From NCBI GenBank assembly GCA_037179385.1, contig CM074195.1, forward strand, positions 5,760,438 through 5,824,437: a stretch of DNA of 64,000 nt, in the 5' to 3' direction. The notes beneath the pieces were generated by a model. That model was not told the DNA's origin. It was given only the letters and a program-made list of their open reading frames with translations, and did no database searches. The stretch is from Holothuria scabra (lineage: Eukaryota > Echinodermata > Holothuroidea > Aspidochirotida > Holothuriidae). Below, piece after piece: positions 22,611 through 34,714 of the stretch. Each line of letters opens with the position of its first letter. Positions within the stretch are counted from its first letter, which is position 1. Both the position numbers and the translations under genes were made by a program.

Positions 22611-23443
22611 AGGATCAAAATACTGTCAGTACATCATGTGTAATATGTCTCTGTATTTTTGCATTGTTATCATTTTTGAACTTGTTGTTGATCAAGGAGC
22701 TGTCCCAATTGAAAATATCCGTAGAGTACCAAGGTACAAAACTATGGTTTTGGTTGAGAATTGACTGCCTTGAACACTATACAACAGATGTTCGAACAGG
22801 AAGGCATAATGATCCATCTACGAATTTTAAAGTAAAAAAAAAAAACTTTTGGGAATTATAGGGGGGCGCAGGGCCATCCGCCCCTGCTAATGAAAAACAA
22901 CAAGATTTTTCAGAGAAACTCTAGCAATGTGATATATTTGCTGACATATATATAATAAGAAAATAATGCTAATCTCAAATGGGAAGGAGGTTCTGGCCAA
23001 TGGGAATCTGCAGGTCGAAACAAGGAAGACAAGCACTCGGAGAAAAAAGTAAAAAAAAAGTCAAACATCTGTTTTGAATGTATCTATCCGTGTTAGCTCC
23101 ATGGCATGATATACCAATCATTGTAACAAGATCTTGGGGTTAATTCCTAAAGCTAGGCTTTGAGGCAGAATTCATGATTTAACCCTTGTTTTCAAAGAAA
23201 AGTTCTTTTTCAGAAAATCGGGAGGTCTTTAGGGGAGGTATGACTGGAAGGCACTAAAGGAAATTTATATTCAGATCTTCAATTTTGTATAACATTGCCG
23301 TTACAACGTTGACATACAAATATGGCGTACAGGCCGGGTGTATAGGACCTTTTGCAAATGACTTCAATACTTTAGACCAGGCGGATATCTAACCGCTAAC
23401 TGTAAAAATATAGGATTTTGCTAGACAACGATTAAACTTTCAC
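22611..23443. other. No gene seen
   Basis: A sequence ending GGCCATCCGCCCCTG at 22882-22896 looks like a lone hAT terminus. Otherwise nothing is supported. Confidence 0.4.
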
Positions 23444-23452
23444 TTCGAAGAG

Positions 23453-23605
23453 GGGCGATGCGCACTGTTTAACAAGAATTTCCTTACTGGCTAATGATAG
23501 CCCAATCCCTAACGTAAACCCTAACCCTAACAAAGAATACAATCGATACAATACAATGGCAACAACCAATCAAGAAACATCTTATTAAACAGTGCGCATC
23601 TACCC
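23453..23605. mobile_element. Mutator-like MITE in the 5' leader of the pseudogene
   Basis: The termini are inverted: GGGCGATGCGCACTG at the left, and the complement of the right end reads GGGTAGATGCGCACTG, continuing into TTTAA on both sides. The element is flanked by a perfect 9-bp direct repeat, TTCGAAGAG, at 23444-23452 and 23606-23614. A 9-bp duplication with GGG termini is the pattern of Mutator-type elements. The flanks align with the leader of the intact gene about 10 bp upstream of its ATG, so the insertion is in what was the 5' UTR. It has no coding capacity. Confidence 0.75.
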
Positions 23606-24715
23606 TTCGAAGAGGGCGGTTACTATATTCCCGAGGAGTTTGAAAAGTTCAGCCATGGCTTTCGTGGCAATAACGACAGTTTTATCGTGCTGTCAGCCTA
23701 CGTCACATGCAACGAAAATCCCATTCAGTCTTATGGTTAGTTAGATTCATTTTGCCGGGTACAAAACATCTTGAGATTATGAGGTATGATACAGCCTTGT
23801 GCTGAATTAAATATTATACAAAGTATTATTGTGAGGAAAATGTTGTGTGTTCTAAATGATCCGATATATCGGACGCTGAATGATACTAATTACATTTTAC
23901 TTTTATCAAATTGTACAGCTCAAATGAAATTTGTTTCGTTCCAACGCACAATCGAAGTAACAGGGACACCGTTACCAACTACGAATAAAACACTGAAATT
24001 CATTCTCCCGTCTCTAACGTCACCTGTAATAATCACCACAGCTAATTTTGGATATTTACAAAAACTTTCTGAAATCTATCGAAAACGTGCACATTAATGT
24101 TCCAATCAGCCAATTGTGCTAGTGTGCGAAGACGATCAATAATTCAACCAATTTCGCAACAGGACGGATATTTATGCAGTCATCACAGAATTTGATACAA
24201 GCAAAAAAGAAGTACAAAAGTTTAGGTCAAGGTCTTACAATGACATCGTGAATCGCATAATTTCGTATGTGCTTCACTTAATTAGTATTGGGTTAGACAC
24301 TTTCTATTTAGATTCTGATATAATTTGGTTACAAATATTTTGACAAAGAAGCCGATTTATTCGCACAACAAGGAAAAAGAGCACCATGCTGTGTATTAAT
24401 GTTCTTCATAAGAGCAACAGAAGCTTCCATAAAAATGATGTCGCATTGGAAAAAGAAGACAAAACAAAATACAACAATCAAGCCTCATATAATAAAGATA
24501 TAAAGGAAACACCGGAGTTATGAGTGGAAAGGCTCCCACCTGAAGAATTCACCGGAGGAATATTTTTAAAAGGTCGACTCTTTGGTTTGATCGAAAGAAA
24601 ACTTTCGCCGGTCATTTTACATGCTACATGACGTCAAGGTCCCGATAGTAAAATCGAAGAATTATACGAAAATGTAAATTATGGTTCCTTAGCAATACCG
24701 AAACCGGGTACCTCA
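23606..24715 (+). pseudogene. Decayed tandem paralogue of the glycosyltransferase
   Basis: The sequence aligns along both exons of the gene at 11278-12899. Exon 1 remnant is about 23615-23735, the donor is ATG|GTTAGT, the intron is 183 bp (690 bp in the intact gene), and exon 2 starts at 23919 with the same phase. The start codon region reads GGC instead of ATG, and a small indel replaces the hydrophobic anchor with a polar stretch. In exon 2 about six bases are lost after the GYLQ codons, giving a frameshift that ends at a TAA near 24097. Downstream there is a stop in the CEDD segment (TCAATAA), a deletion just after the DSD-I-W motif (the family aspartates survive), a TGA in the region matching GLRVNG, and TGG changed to TGA in the HATW motif. 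Because the intron is kept, it arose by DNA duplication and not by retroposition. Confidence 0.85.
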
Positions 24716-24796
24716 ATATGAAGGCAGGTAGCCTAAAGGATAGATCATTATAACCTTCAATGGTTGTCAATTGGACATCAGGAAATTAGAGATTAC

Positions 24797-25052
24797 CTGT
24801 CGTCTCATGAAAATGCATACACTATGCCGAATTCAGGATACGTCACAAATACCCTTGTTTTAAATTCGATTGTGCACTGATTGGATGCACCGTCGATAAT
24901 TCGAACGTTTTCGATACGCGGCGCTGTCATTCTTGTGACATTATCGATAATGTATCGAATCGGTTTGCCAATCGAAATGACGGCAAGGGTAATCTGTGAC
25001 GTCATCCAAAATCCGGCACAGATTTCATTGCATTTTCAAGAGACGACAGGTC
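24797..25052. mobile_element. MITE with about 55-bp imperfect inverted repeats, just after the pseudogene
   Basis: The left end ACCTGTCGTCTCATGAAAA and the complement of the right end ACCTGTCGTCTCTTGAAAA match, and the similarity continues to GACGTCAC on the right and ACGTCAC on the left. No clear target duplication is seen. Confidence 0.7.
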
Positions 25053-25602
25053 GTCTTTAACATGACGGGATGGGACTGGCGTTAGCAGTAAGATATGGCA
25101 TACCCTTATGTCAAAACCAGGGACCGCGGAGACGCGGGGGGGGGGGGGGGCGGGGGGCTGGGTTTTAACCCTGTATACTTTTCCATGCCGTATGGGCATT
25201 TTGGACCGCCTTACATTGTCATGATAATATTGTTGAACATATTGGACCGTTTTGGTGATTAACCCCCATCTCTATCGTTTTCCAACTTTTGTTCAAGTGT
25301 GTATAGAGCATATACATGAAATTGACATACGTAGAGGGGGTCCACAATTAAAAATCTTTGTAAATATTATGGACGTGGTTGACCCCAACCATTCCGGATA
25401 CAGACTTTGCGACGTTGTCAGAATTGTTTAAATTGTCAAAATTGGGGGCGGTGTCAATCTACCTATCAAAGCATTTTCGTGAAAACCAATTGTGATAGGA
25501 TTAGGAGACGTGAATGGTATTGCTGGCATGTTGATATCACATAACGAACTACGGATAAAAGAAAAAGATTCTCTCAGCCGAATAGCTTATTGAGGCTAAT
25601 CC
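25053..25602. other. No gene seen
   Basis: It includes a G-run of more than ten bases at about 25137-25150. Nothing else is supported. Confidence 0.45.
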
Positions 25603-25609
25603 CTTCAAG

Positions 25610-26262
25610 CAGGGAGGTGTTAGGGTGGAGACACAACAGCCTTATCTGTCACACAATAGGTGACTGACACCTATGATTGATAGGTCTCTTTGTTCCTACT
25701 GTTAAGCCTTGTTGACCTGTCCAATGATTAAGAGGATTTGCCTCTTTCAGACAAAAGTAATCCTGAAACAATTGTCTTTGTTAAAAGATGGTTTGATCTG
25801 AGGTTTGTTCCGACAGGTTTCAAACTCTTATCAAAAGTTTCAGCTAAACGACTGTCAATGAAAGTTAAAATAGTTTACTTTTTTTTTTGCAACGAATTCG
25901 ATGAGTCTATCCAATATTCGCAACTTTCCGTATAACTTCCAAAAACGCTCGAAATATATAGCGTTAAAATTCTCCCCCCCCCCCCCAAAAAAAAAAAAAT
26001 AAATAGATATTACATTTATTGCGACAAATAACGACGAAAGTGCAAAATTTCATATGTTTTCATGACGGCTGGCAACGAAAAATTAACGAGATACAACTTA
26101 AGAGCGTGCACTCTCACTGGAATTTTGACAATGTATCACTGATCCTAGTTGGTCTGGGTATTGAGACAAAATATTTGGGAAGAAAAAGAAGATTATTGTC
26201 GGCAACAAACATTGCCCCAAAGAGTCAATAGAACGTTATGTCTCCGCCCTAACATCTCCCTG
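25610..26262. mobile_element. Inverted-repeat DNA transposon, 653 bp, 7-bp duplication
   Basis: The left end CAGGGAGGTGTTAGGG and the complement of the right end CAGGGAGATGTTAGGG are close matches, extending about 28 bp (GGAGACAyAAC). The flanks share CTTCAAG (25603-25609 and 26263-26269). A 7-bp duplication with CAGGG ends would fit a P-like or hAT-like element. A C-tract plus A-tract lies at 25975-26000. Confidence 0.7.
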
Positions 26263-26269
26263 CTTCAAG

Positions 26270-27009
26270 TCTTTAAGCGTTAGGGTGCGTAAATTAAAAC
26301 TTTTGGTTTATCCTCCTTCGAAATAAGAGCCCCCTGGTTTTATAAATAATTTTAATTTTTTTACCAGCACTAAAACTCACTTTTGATATCCTGTTCAATG
26401 AATTTTTTATCTTTCCTGGAAGTAAATGAATGAAGCAATGTATTTAATCCGGATTTTGTGGGGTTTTTTTTGTCATCAGCGTAAATAAAGTATTCGTAAC
26501 TTACAGCTAGCTTTACAGTGCGTAGCTCGATTATAGAAAGAAGGGCTCTTACTTCTAAGCACACAGTGAGCGTCCGGTCATCAAACTTTGAGCCGAAAGG
26601 TGTCAAACAGAGACTTAACCTAAAAAGTATAAAATGCCTTACTAGAGCGCGGTCGTTATGAACCACAAATGATTCATAGTTTGATCCAAAACTAGTCAAA
26701 TGATACGATACCTTTTGTTGGTTACTTTAACCTGTTTGAACTTTTTTTGGTGTATTTCGGATATTTTTCGAGTGTATGAGCTTTTAAAGGTGAACCACGG
26801 TAAGTTGCGATAATTTGAATTTTAATTGCTAATCAGTTATCACAACCGTACAAAATACCATGATCTATACCATTCAAGTCACCTACCCCTCATCACATTA
26901 CGTCAGCGTCTTTGTACTCTTAAAGAAACTTGAGTTTTACAGATAGTTTTTACCAAACATTGGAATTTGCTTAATTGTCCAAATATAGTTCTCTATGTAT
27001 TAAGCAAGA
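26270..27009. other. No gene seen
   Basis: AT-rich sequence without recognisable features. Confidence 0.5.
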
Positions 27010-27182
27010 CTGTAGTCTAGCTCGGACTCGGACTCGTGATTTCAGAATTCAAAGGACTCTGCCAGAGATGTTGATTTTTTCCATTGAGAAAGTACAGGGC
27101 CTCGAGTCCGAGTCCGGACTCGAGTCATTGAAAGTTGTAAATTGTCGGACTCATGACTCGAACTCTCCTGACTCGACTACAG
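27010..27182. repeat. Element with repeated GGACTCG words
   Basis: GGACTCGGACTCG, GAGTCCGAGTCCGGACTCG and GACTCATGACTCG recur in both orientations across 170 bp. The outer ends (TAGTCTAGCTCGG and the complement TAGTCGAGTCAGG) are loosely inverted. It may be a decayed hAT-like MITE. Confidence 0.45.
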
Positions 27183-27190
27183 TAATGGTA

Positions 27191-27497
27191 TTAAAGGGCC
27201 AAATCTCTCACCCAAAATACAATTTTGGTACGCGGGTACCAAAATTCTCAATTGGCTCAGCTCTTTGATTGGAAGCTAATTCAAACAATGCATGCAGAAT
27301 ACCAAAGCTTCTATAACACAGTATGAACCAACTGAGAGTGTTTTGGTTATATAAATTGAGCTTTTCTATACTCACCTTGAAGCAAGAAACTGAGATTGCA
27401 TCTGGATGAGGATGAATTTCAGACAATGGTGGGAGGGGCTTGAGTAAGAAGGTTAGGAGAATTGGTAATGTTTGGAGTGAGAGAACTGGGCCTTTAA
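27191..27497 (+). mobile_element. TTAA MITE family C, complete copy
   Basis: The ends are TTAAAGGGCCAAATCTCTCAC and the complement of AGTGAGAGAACTGGGCCTTTAA, giving an imperfect inverted repeat of about 30 bp with TTAA on both sides. The interior includes CAGCTCTTTGATTGGA and GGTGGGAGGGGCTTGAGTAA. TTAA with AGGG ends suggests a piggyBac- or Kolobok-type source. This copy serves as reference for the other four. Confidence 0.82.
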
Positions 27498-28141
27498 ATT
27501 ATTATTACTAAGTAGCTTTTCCTACTTAATATCTTTTACTTTTCATTTGATTTGGCATCACTTAACGAAATTTTGATATATCTTTTATTTGCTTACTCTA
27601 TTGTTTTGCGAACTTGTTAGATACTATATTTAATACTATATTCCATGCGATATTCTACATTTACATTTATAGAATAACTGACAAATGAATAAGCTAGTTC
27701 GGTAATTCGTTGGCGCATGGAATTGTGGGGGAACAGCGGGGGATATAAAAAACGGTTTGATCACAAAGCGTACAGCATTCCCTTCTACGTGCATACAATA
27801 ATTTCTAAGTGTCTAGCCGATTTGAACGAAAAAGGGGGTTTCATTGCTACATTACGGCAGAATAAAATGCAATGTTTGCACCAAAAACACAATTTAGTCA
27901 CAATCCACTGCACGAAACCACAATTGAGATCCCTCCTTACGTTATGGATGGATTAAGAAAGAAGAATTACACCAAATTTTCATGTAATTTTAACTCAAAT
28001 TTTGGAATACGTTTTGTAGGGTGCCGATTCGATTTGTTTATCATCCCAACGATTTGCCGAACTGGCTTATTGATTGATTTGAATTCTAATCGAATTTTCA
28101 AATTTTATAAAAAATATTTTAAAGAGTCCATGAAGACTTCG
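27498..28141. other. No gene seen
   Basis: AT-rich sequence; short overlapping frames only. Confidence 0.5.
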
Positions 28142-28407
28142 TTAAAGGGCAGGAGCATCCCCCGCCCCCACCTTGCAGTAATGTAGTAGACTGTACTGTT
28201 TCATGATTGGCTTTTGAGAGTCATGTGACAATATTTTTTCCTCCTCAAATAGGAAATTTTCAAGGAGTAACTGTTTGCTTTTCATTGAATATGCAATACT
28301 GAAGTGTGAAACTGTTAGGAAAGATACTTTGAGGAGAAACAAGAAGAAAATTGTGAGATTTGACCGTTGCTTCAAAATAAGTTTGGAGTGACAGCTCTTG
28401 CCCTTAA
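28142..28407 (+). mobile_element. TTAA MITE family E, complete copy
   Basis: The ends are TTAAAGGGCAGGAGC and GCTCTTGCCCTTAA, with TTAA on both sides. The interior matches 5807-6070, including GTAGTAGACTGTACTGTTTC. Confidence 0.82.
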
Positions 28408-28942
28408 ATCAGTTGGATATTTTATTTGGGTAACCGTGTTGAAGTGACCAATGTTGGGATCCGAATTCTTTTACCAACAAAAGTTACTTTAAGGGCCACA
28501 GAAAGTTATTGACCAATAATAGAGATGGAGTAAACACTTTCCACCCAATTTTGACCCAACTTTCGATTTTCCATTGAAATCTGGGCTCTCCGCATACGTG
28601 TACATGATAACACCATTAACATTACGGACATGCTAATTTTACTTAGATGTATGCATCTCTGGTTAAAAAGTCATAGCTAAGTTCATCAAGCGACAACAAA
28701 ATCGATCATTTTAGTCTCGGATTACCTTGTGCCATGTGGGATCAGTGGGGTTTGGATTATTGTTGATTGCGCTTGAGTGTAAATAAAACCAAGGTGCTCT
28801 GTGAAGTATTTAATGCTTACGTGGAACATATACCAAACGATAAAGTTCGTGCAGGCTCATCCAGGCTAGATAATACTAGCCTTACCATAAATGTTACGCC
28901 TACCTTATGTAGTGTAAGATTGGTTAGCCCATTGACTACACT
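28408..28942. other. No gene seen
   Basis: AT-rich sequence between two MITEs, without features. Confidence 0.5.
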
Positions 28943-29108
28943 CTAAAAGCTGCTTGGTTAAATTTTCACCAGATTCATGGTTAACAAGCCACCTTCACAA
29001 TCCGGATTAATTTAACCAGTCAATCAACAAAGAAGCTGACTAAAAACTACAATAATAAGAAGGTATTCGGAAATCAAACCGCTTACTGGTTAACGTGACC
29101 ATGGTTTT
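28943..29108. mobile_element. Partial MITE with a CACTCT terminus
   Basis: It starts TACACTCTAAAAGCTG and contains GGTTAA repeats like the element at 58510. The right terminus is missing and the sequence runs directly into the element at 29109, which may have inserted at its end. Confidence 0.5.
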
Positions 29109-29396
29109 ACACTCTTAAAAAGTTCTAGTCAAATGGGTCACGAATCGGAGTCCTTGTCAAATATTTGAAAAGATTCTCTTCAAAATTGACTAGAAATGGT
29201 CCAAAAATGAAACTATCCGTTTCATTTATGAGTCGAATCTAGTCGTGCCCCAATTGATAAGATTCTATTCAAATTTGACTAGAAATGTTTTAGCTTACGG
29301 TCAAATGATAACTAGGATTCTGAGGTGGCATAAGCAGATAGGAGGCATAATTTTATAAGGGACTGACAAAATTTCACTAGACACTTTTTAGAGTGT
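29109..29396. mobile_element. TA-flanked MITE with CACTCT termini
   Basis: The left end ACACTCTTAAAAAGT and the complement of the right end ACACTCTAAAAAGT are inverted, each followed by a CTAGTxAAAT sequence. TA borders both sides. TTGACTAGAAATG occurs twice inside, at about 29187 and 29276. Confidence 0.75.
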
Positions 29397-30002
29397 AGAC
29401 GGGTCTTGATAAATAGACTTTAGCTTACTATGACAACATCACGGTTTCCCAATCGTTTTGATCTCAAGTCTATAGGCTGAATGGCAAACTTCCCTCGGTA
29501 TGTGTTTATATTTACTTCAAAACAGTCTCCTAGTTCTCAAGGGCCCTTATTCTCGGATTATTCCTGAGATTTATATATGTCCACACCTAGGTTGCTCCCT
29601 ATATTTCCCTACATTTTATTAGTTAAAAGAAGACATGAACTGTTGTATTTCAGAATTTCATATTTCAAAGGCCATAAAAACAGTTTAATATTTAAGGTCA
29701 TTTTATTGGTCGGCCTAACTCATTAATTATCATGGTAAAACCATCATTACTAAAGGAACATCCTAACATCAGAAAAAATGTTATTCTAACCCCGCAACCA
29801 GAGTTGCCGTTTTGTGTTTTGTTAACAATGTTATCACTCGCTCAGTAAATGAACAAAATGTACAAAGAATTCTTTGAACCGATAATGTAAAAACTCTTTT
29901 GTACCGACAGTGTAAAGAATTACCGATAATGTAAAAACTGTACGATAATTTTAATACTAGCCTACGTAGGGGTTCGCGCAGTCTATATGTGTAGTTGCTG
30001 GT
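29397..30002. other. No gene seen
   Basis: It holds a short tandem, TACCGACAGTGTAAAGAA / TTACCGATAATGTAAAAAC, at about 29876-29945 (three units). No gene is supported. Confidence 0.45.
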
Positions 30003-30180
30003 CAAGTCGCCCCTAAAAAAAGTCGCCCCATAAACTCGTCTCCTGAAAAACTCGCTACCTGCAAAATCGCATCCGAAAAGTTCGCCATGACAAGTCACCA
30101 ACAAAGTCGCCCTGTGAAAAAGTTGCCCCTTAAAAAGTCACCCATAACAAACTCGCTCCTTGACAAGCGCCCTTAGTTCA
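30003..30180 (+). repeat. Degenerate minisatellite, 14-15 nt period
   Basis: About twelve units vary around AAGTCGCCCCTTAAA: for example AAGTCGCCCCTAAAA, AACTCGCTACCTGCA, AAGTCGCCCTGTGAAA and AACTCGCTCCTTGAC. Period and the TCGCCxC core stay, while other positions drift. No single reading frame is kept. Confidence 0.8.
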
Positions 30181-31702
30181 ACACAGTCGTCCTTAAAAGT
30201 GGAAAGCTCCGCACTCACTATAGGTAGGAGCGTTGAACTATGGAGCCAATAAATGCGTATATTATCGGTTGTAAAAATCCTTAGCCACCAACCTGGCAAA
30301 CAGGTTCCGTTAAACGATCTTGCCTATATGGGTGTCAATAAGGGCTGGGGCAGGTGGAACATGTTCCCCATATTTTTGAAACGCAACGGAGAGACGTTTC
30401 AAGCGTTGCTAATTTGAGGATGGGAAATTCGTCAGAAGGAAAAATTTCTGCACAAGTAAATATTTTTTGTGCATGATTGTCTCCTGAATAATACATGTAG
30501 GAAGACACAGGTTATATAACTTTACCTTTATTTGATTTCCTCGGGAGCGCATAGCAAGTGATTTTTTAAGGAAGAGGCAAAAACCATACCTGTAGCCCTT
30601 TTATGTGGTGTTTGGTGCGAAGCGCACAAAAAATTGATTGGAAATGCTTTCTAGATTACTGAAAATGGTCCATCGCAGACTACTTAAGTTGCACCTTAGC
30701 ATACATGTTGGGGAATGCTAGCGGGGAATGTAAGAGGAATAAAAAAATGAAATAAAGTTAAAAAGTGTTCATGGAAGGTGAGGCTTCTCCTCACCTTTCG
30801 TCCCTCGTGGTCTAAGCTTCTGGGTTTAATGCTATAGACCTTACGCATATGATGTCACAGAGCGGAAAGTACGCCCTCCTTTGGAGGCAAAACAAACCAA
30901 CACATACAAATGTAGACAGCCTATTTGTCAACTACTAGAATACGCACATAGTCAGCTACAGGTGCAGGACGAATTCTTCAATCCTATGCCCACGTGTTCC
31001 ATCTGTCCATAATTTTGCCCGAAGAATGACGTCAGTGTCAGTGTCGTCATTGCTCAAAGTCTATTTAAGTTGAGTGCAATTATTATGGGTTGCAAAGGAC
31101 AAGATATTCTTTGGGAATCCAAAAGGTTGAGGACCACTGATCTAGACAAACAGTTTTGTTTTCCTACTTGTAAGTACTTTTGATCGAAAAGCATTTTTGA
31201 CATGCTGACGTGTTGATGCTTATATTATGCGAGAAGACTACGTCCCCTTTTTGTGTTCTTTCTAGCGCGTTCGTTCAGAGCTTCCGTGGTTTATAAATTG
31301 GGGAAGTACCTTATTTCAAAATTGGTTTGCGTATTGCGCAAGGTGTTGGTGCATACCTGCACTAATACAAGTCACTGTTTGCTCACGGGCAAGCAAGAAG
31401 TACTTACTATGTGCAGGGAGCTGTTATTTGGCACGGTGAGCTACATTTTAATTGGTATTTGGCAGCAGCAGGTAAGAATCGATTATAAAGCTGCATGGTT
31501 AACACTTCCATCCTTGGTTACCTTCATGACAGTTGTCGAATGTGTTATGAACGGTTCCTACTTAGGTTTTACCATGGAAGTACGACCTCGGACTTCAACG
31601 GTTATACGAATGCAGGAAACATCGTGCAGATAATACACGTTTGCCGACGGAGAAGGCATCCGCCCGTGGATCTTGGGCCGTTGCGCGTTTTATACAGACA
31701 GA
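30181..31702. other. No supported gene
   Basis: A 126-codon plus-strand frame at 31253-31633 has no recognised motif, and no clear splice context. Short inverted copies of GGAAGGTGAGGCTTCTCC and its complement lie near 30774-30800. Confidence 0.4.
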
Positions 31703-31710
31703 GCAACAAT

Positions 31711-32495
31711 TATGGGCGTCCGTAAGGGGGAAGGGAAGGGGCACTCACCCCTGGAAAATCAAACTTGTGAACAAATTAATAAAAAATTAAAATGAAAAAA
31801 TAAAAATAAAATAAAATCGTCAAAATATCTTCATTCACAGCGTAAGTTTCTACTCGTGAAATATGCGGACATTTGACCAGGAATAGCAAAAGAGAAGATG
31901 GTATGCTGAATAGTGAAATCGTAATATGGGGACTATCATTCGTGATATCTGTTGGAAATTTGTTATTGTAAAAACTATGCCAAAATTGTACTAGTTGTCA
32001 GGTATGTAGTGTGCATGTGGCATCCGACCATTGATGAATGCATTGGTCTTGGTTTGGTCCCGTGCTTATCTCAAGTGGCTACGCGCGGATGTAACTGGGA
32101 TATACAAGGTGAATATGGGGGGGGGGGGGGGGGGGTATGATTCATAGTTAGGTAACGGACATAGGCCAATATAGGATTTTTGACAGTTGTAAGTTTTATC
32201 GTGCATAGGCGTGCGAGGCCGTGACCGAGAGGCAGATTTCCCTTCAACAATTTTTACATTGAAAATTCTAAAAATCTAAAAATTACAGACATGAAATTCC
32301 TGTTTCAGGGCTGGATATATACAGCTTAGAACACTCGCCAAGTGTCGTTTCCGGCCATCTGGAGGGTTTGTAAGGCCCAAAATTTTCTTGGACGCTCCGC
32401 GCCAACTGATGGTGGCGCTCCGCTTAGATAGTGTACACAGTTCAATCATCCATGAATGACCATGAATGATGTAAAAGTTTCTGCGGACGCCCATG
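31711..32495. mobile_element. Probable hAT-like element, 785 bp
   Basis: The ends are TATGGGCGTCCGTA and the complement CATGGGCGTCCGCA. Flanks GCAACAAT and GCAACAGA match at six of eight bases, consistent with a decayed 8-bp duplication. It carries an AT-rich block, a run of 17 or so G near 32110, and a minus-strand copy of the hairpin-bearing repeat near 32400. Confidence 0.5.
32355..32440 (-). repeat. Repeat G, minus-strand fragment
   Basis: The complement reads GCGGAGCGCCACCATCAGTT then GGCGCGGAGCG, CAAGAAAATTTTGG and ATGGCCGGAAACGAC. The hairpin is perfect. Confidence 0.65.
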
Positions 32496-33580
32496 GCAAC
32501 AGACATGGGGGGGGGGGAGCTATATAAATGAAAAGTTGCTCTAATCATAAATTCATATTCACCTTAATTAATATCATGTTTCAAGTTTGTAAAATAGTTT
32601 CCAGAATGTGCATACCAGCGGCATTTCCATTGAATTTGCTTAAAACTTAATGAAAGTGTTAAAGGGTTGGTATCACATGACTAATACTTATAACTAGCAT
32701 AATGAATCAAGTTTTATATCCATTAGCACGCTTGCGGAAAAAATATAATTTCAAATTCTGCCTTGACTTGTAACGGTTTTGTGCATAATTTGAAAAAGTG
32801 CCTGGTCCCGAACTTTTGAAAAACGAATAAAACCGTTAAGTTTTCACTCTTGAAAGAGTTATTTGTATGAAGGATATGGGGGATTATCTTGGTTTGATCA
32901 CTTGTCATTGGTATGGCACTAAAACATAACAACTGAGTAAACATTTGTTGCATACATGAACCAACTCAATAAGCAGCTTTAAGAGTTACCATTATCGGTA
33001 GTAGGAGGGCAGTCTACATGGTAATTTGCTCGAATCAGTTCACAATTTGCTCATTTTCATTGAAGTGGAAAATTTTATTGAAAACAAAAGAATCAAAATA
33101 AAGACTTCTAAGATTCTACAGGTTATAAGCCTTGGAATTTCCGGCTCTCTAACTGAGCTAGCGATTACTAGACATTTTGGATTTGAGAGGGAAAACAAAT
33201 TCAACAACTGGATCTCGGACCGGACTCGTCTACAAGCAATTCACCCATACGAACACGAGCGCACTCGTATACGCACGTACACAAACACACTCACATTGAC
33301 AATAATGTACTCAAAACGTAGTTAAAAGTACGGTCTATCTGTTCTTAAGTTCTTACAGCCACCGAAAAGGTAACAACCCTGATCAATATACAGTTTGACA
33401 ATGCTACTGCAGTGGTATTTTTCGATTATTAAATATGAATATTTAGGAAATTGATAAAAAAAACCTCCCCAAAACGAAAATTCCTAAACATAAACTGTTC
33501 AAAGTTTTGCAAATCAAACACCAGTTTGAATTTAAGACACCTCGTATAAGTAAAAGTTCCTCAAGGGGGCAGGGACAAAC
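32496..33580. other. No gene seen
   Basis: A CGGACTCGTCTA block with CACA-rich sequence near 33217-33300 also occurs at about 16084, perhaps a short dispersed repeat. Confidence 0.4.
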
Positions 33581-33660
33581 AGGGGCGGATTCAGGATTTT
33601 CTTCCAGAGGGGGTCCGAAGTGTGATCATCGGGCTGGAGCGGGGTGTCTCTCTCTTTAAA
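33581..33660 (+). mobile_element. Single hAT-like terminus
   Basis: CAGGGGCGGATTCAGGAT followed by GAGGGGGTCCG is a hAT-type end, but I find no partner end or target duplication. It is probably a truncated element. Confidence 0.4.
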
Positions 33661-34714
33661 AGTTTTGCTTTTTCAAAGGTCCTGAAATGCTACCTGGCGC
33701 AATCTATGTATGAAAAGACAGAATTTTCTGCAATGAAAATTGATAGGAATTGAGGAGAATTAAGCCGTGTGATAAAAAAAGGCCGTTCTTCTTCAGTATT
33801 AGGGGACTAAAGGATACATAACTGCTCCAAAGCAGCAGAGACGTAGATTTCTTTTCAATTTTAGGGGAATTGACGGGGCATACTCTTGGGCTTTGATTGA
33901 CGTCTTAGAAGTCCCCGGAGGACTGTTTTAAGGGGTCAATATCAGAGGTTATGTTGATGAGGACAGCGAAAAAATTATGGTAGCCTAATAGTTTGAAAAC
34001 CAACACGATAAAACTGCAATAATACTAACATTAAATTAGTCGAAGACATTCCCCAGAATACCTGTAGAGGAATATAGTTTAAAAGCCGTTGGGAGTTTGA
34101 CAGTTTGAGGGAAATCGGAAATTGAAGGGAATGCACACCAATTCATCATTCACCCATGCGCCACTGAGACCATGCGCCATGGAGTGCACATAGTCAACTG
34201 CCCGGGGGTTGAAGCGCAACGAAGGTTTTCATCAAAAATATTGTAAAACCCTTATAAACCGTTGAACACTCTAAATGAGCACTATTGAGATGGATTTGTA
34301 TGTAATGGATGAATAAAACAAGCAAAGATTGAATTGATCTCGGGAAAATTGGCAAATTGGAAAAAAAATGTCAGACTTTGATAAAGATGAAAACATGATT
34401 CGTTCCAGCTATATATACCTCACAGAACTCCTGCAGAGAGAATCCGAGCATGGCGTACTGTTTTTTATCGTGTTTACATCCCGAGATGATCAGCTGTGAA
34501 CAAAAATCCGTAAAAGTGTTACTGTACCTTTTGATCTACTGCGCAATACTGCTTCGTGGAGAAAATTCGAACAGGTCTATTAAAGATATTCTTCAAGCAA
34601 AAGTCAAGACAATTGTGTTTCACACATCCTTTCGCTAGCTCTTTCATGGCTTTTATTTTCATACAATGTGGAAATAAAAGCTGCAAGTACTTGGTTGCCC
34701 CAATCAGGAAACCG
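33661..34714. other. No gene seen
   Basis: AT-rich sequence without supported features. Confidence 0.5.

Noticed and set aside
23516..23531. Interstitial telomere repeat (CCCTAA)
   Set aside because: Only about two units are present, inside the MITE; too short to mean a chromosome end or fusion.
31253..31633. 126-codon plus-strand frame
   Set aside because: It starts without a clear exon context, has no recognisable domain, and runs to the edge of a probable hAT element.
16020..33310. A dispersed repeat linking 16084 and 33217 (CGGACTCGTCTA plus CACA-rich sequence)
   Set aside because: Only about 12 bases match clearly; the rest is simple sequence.
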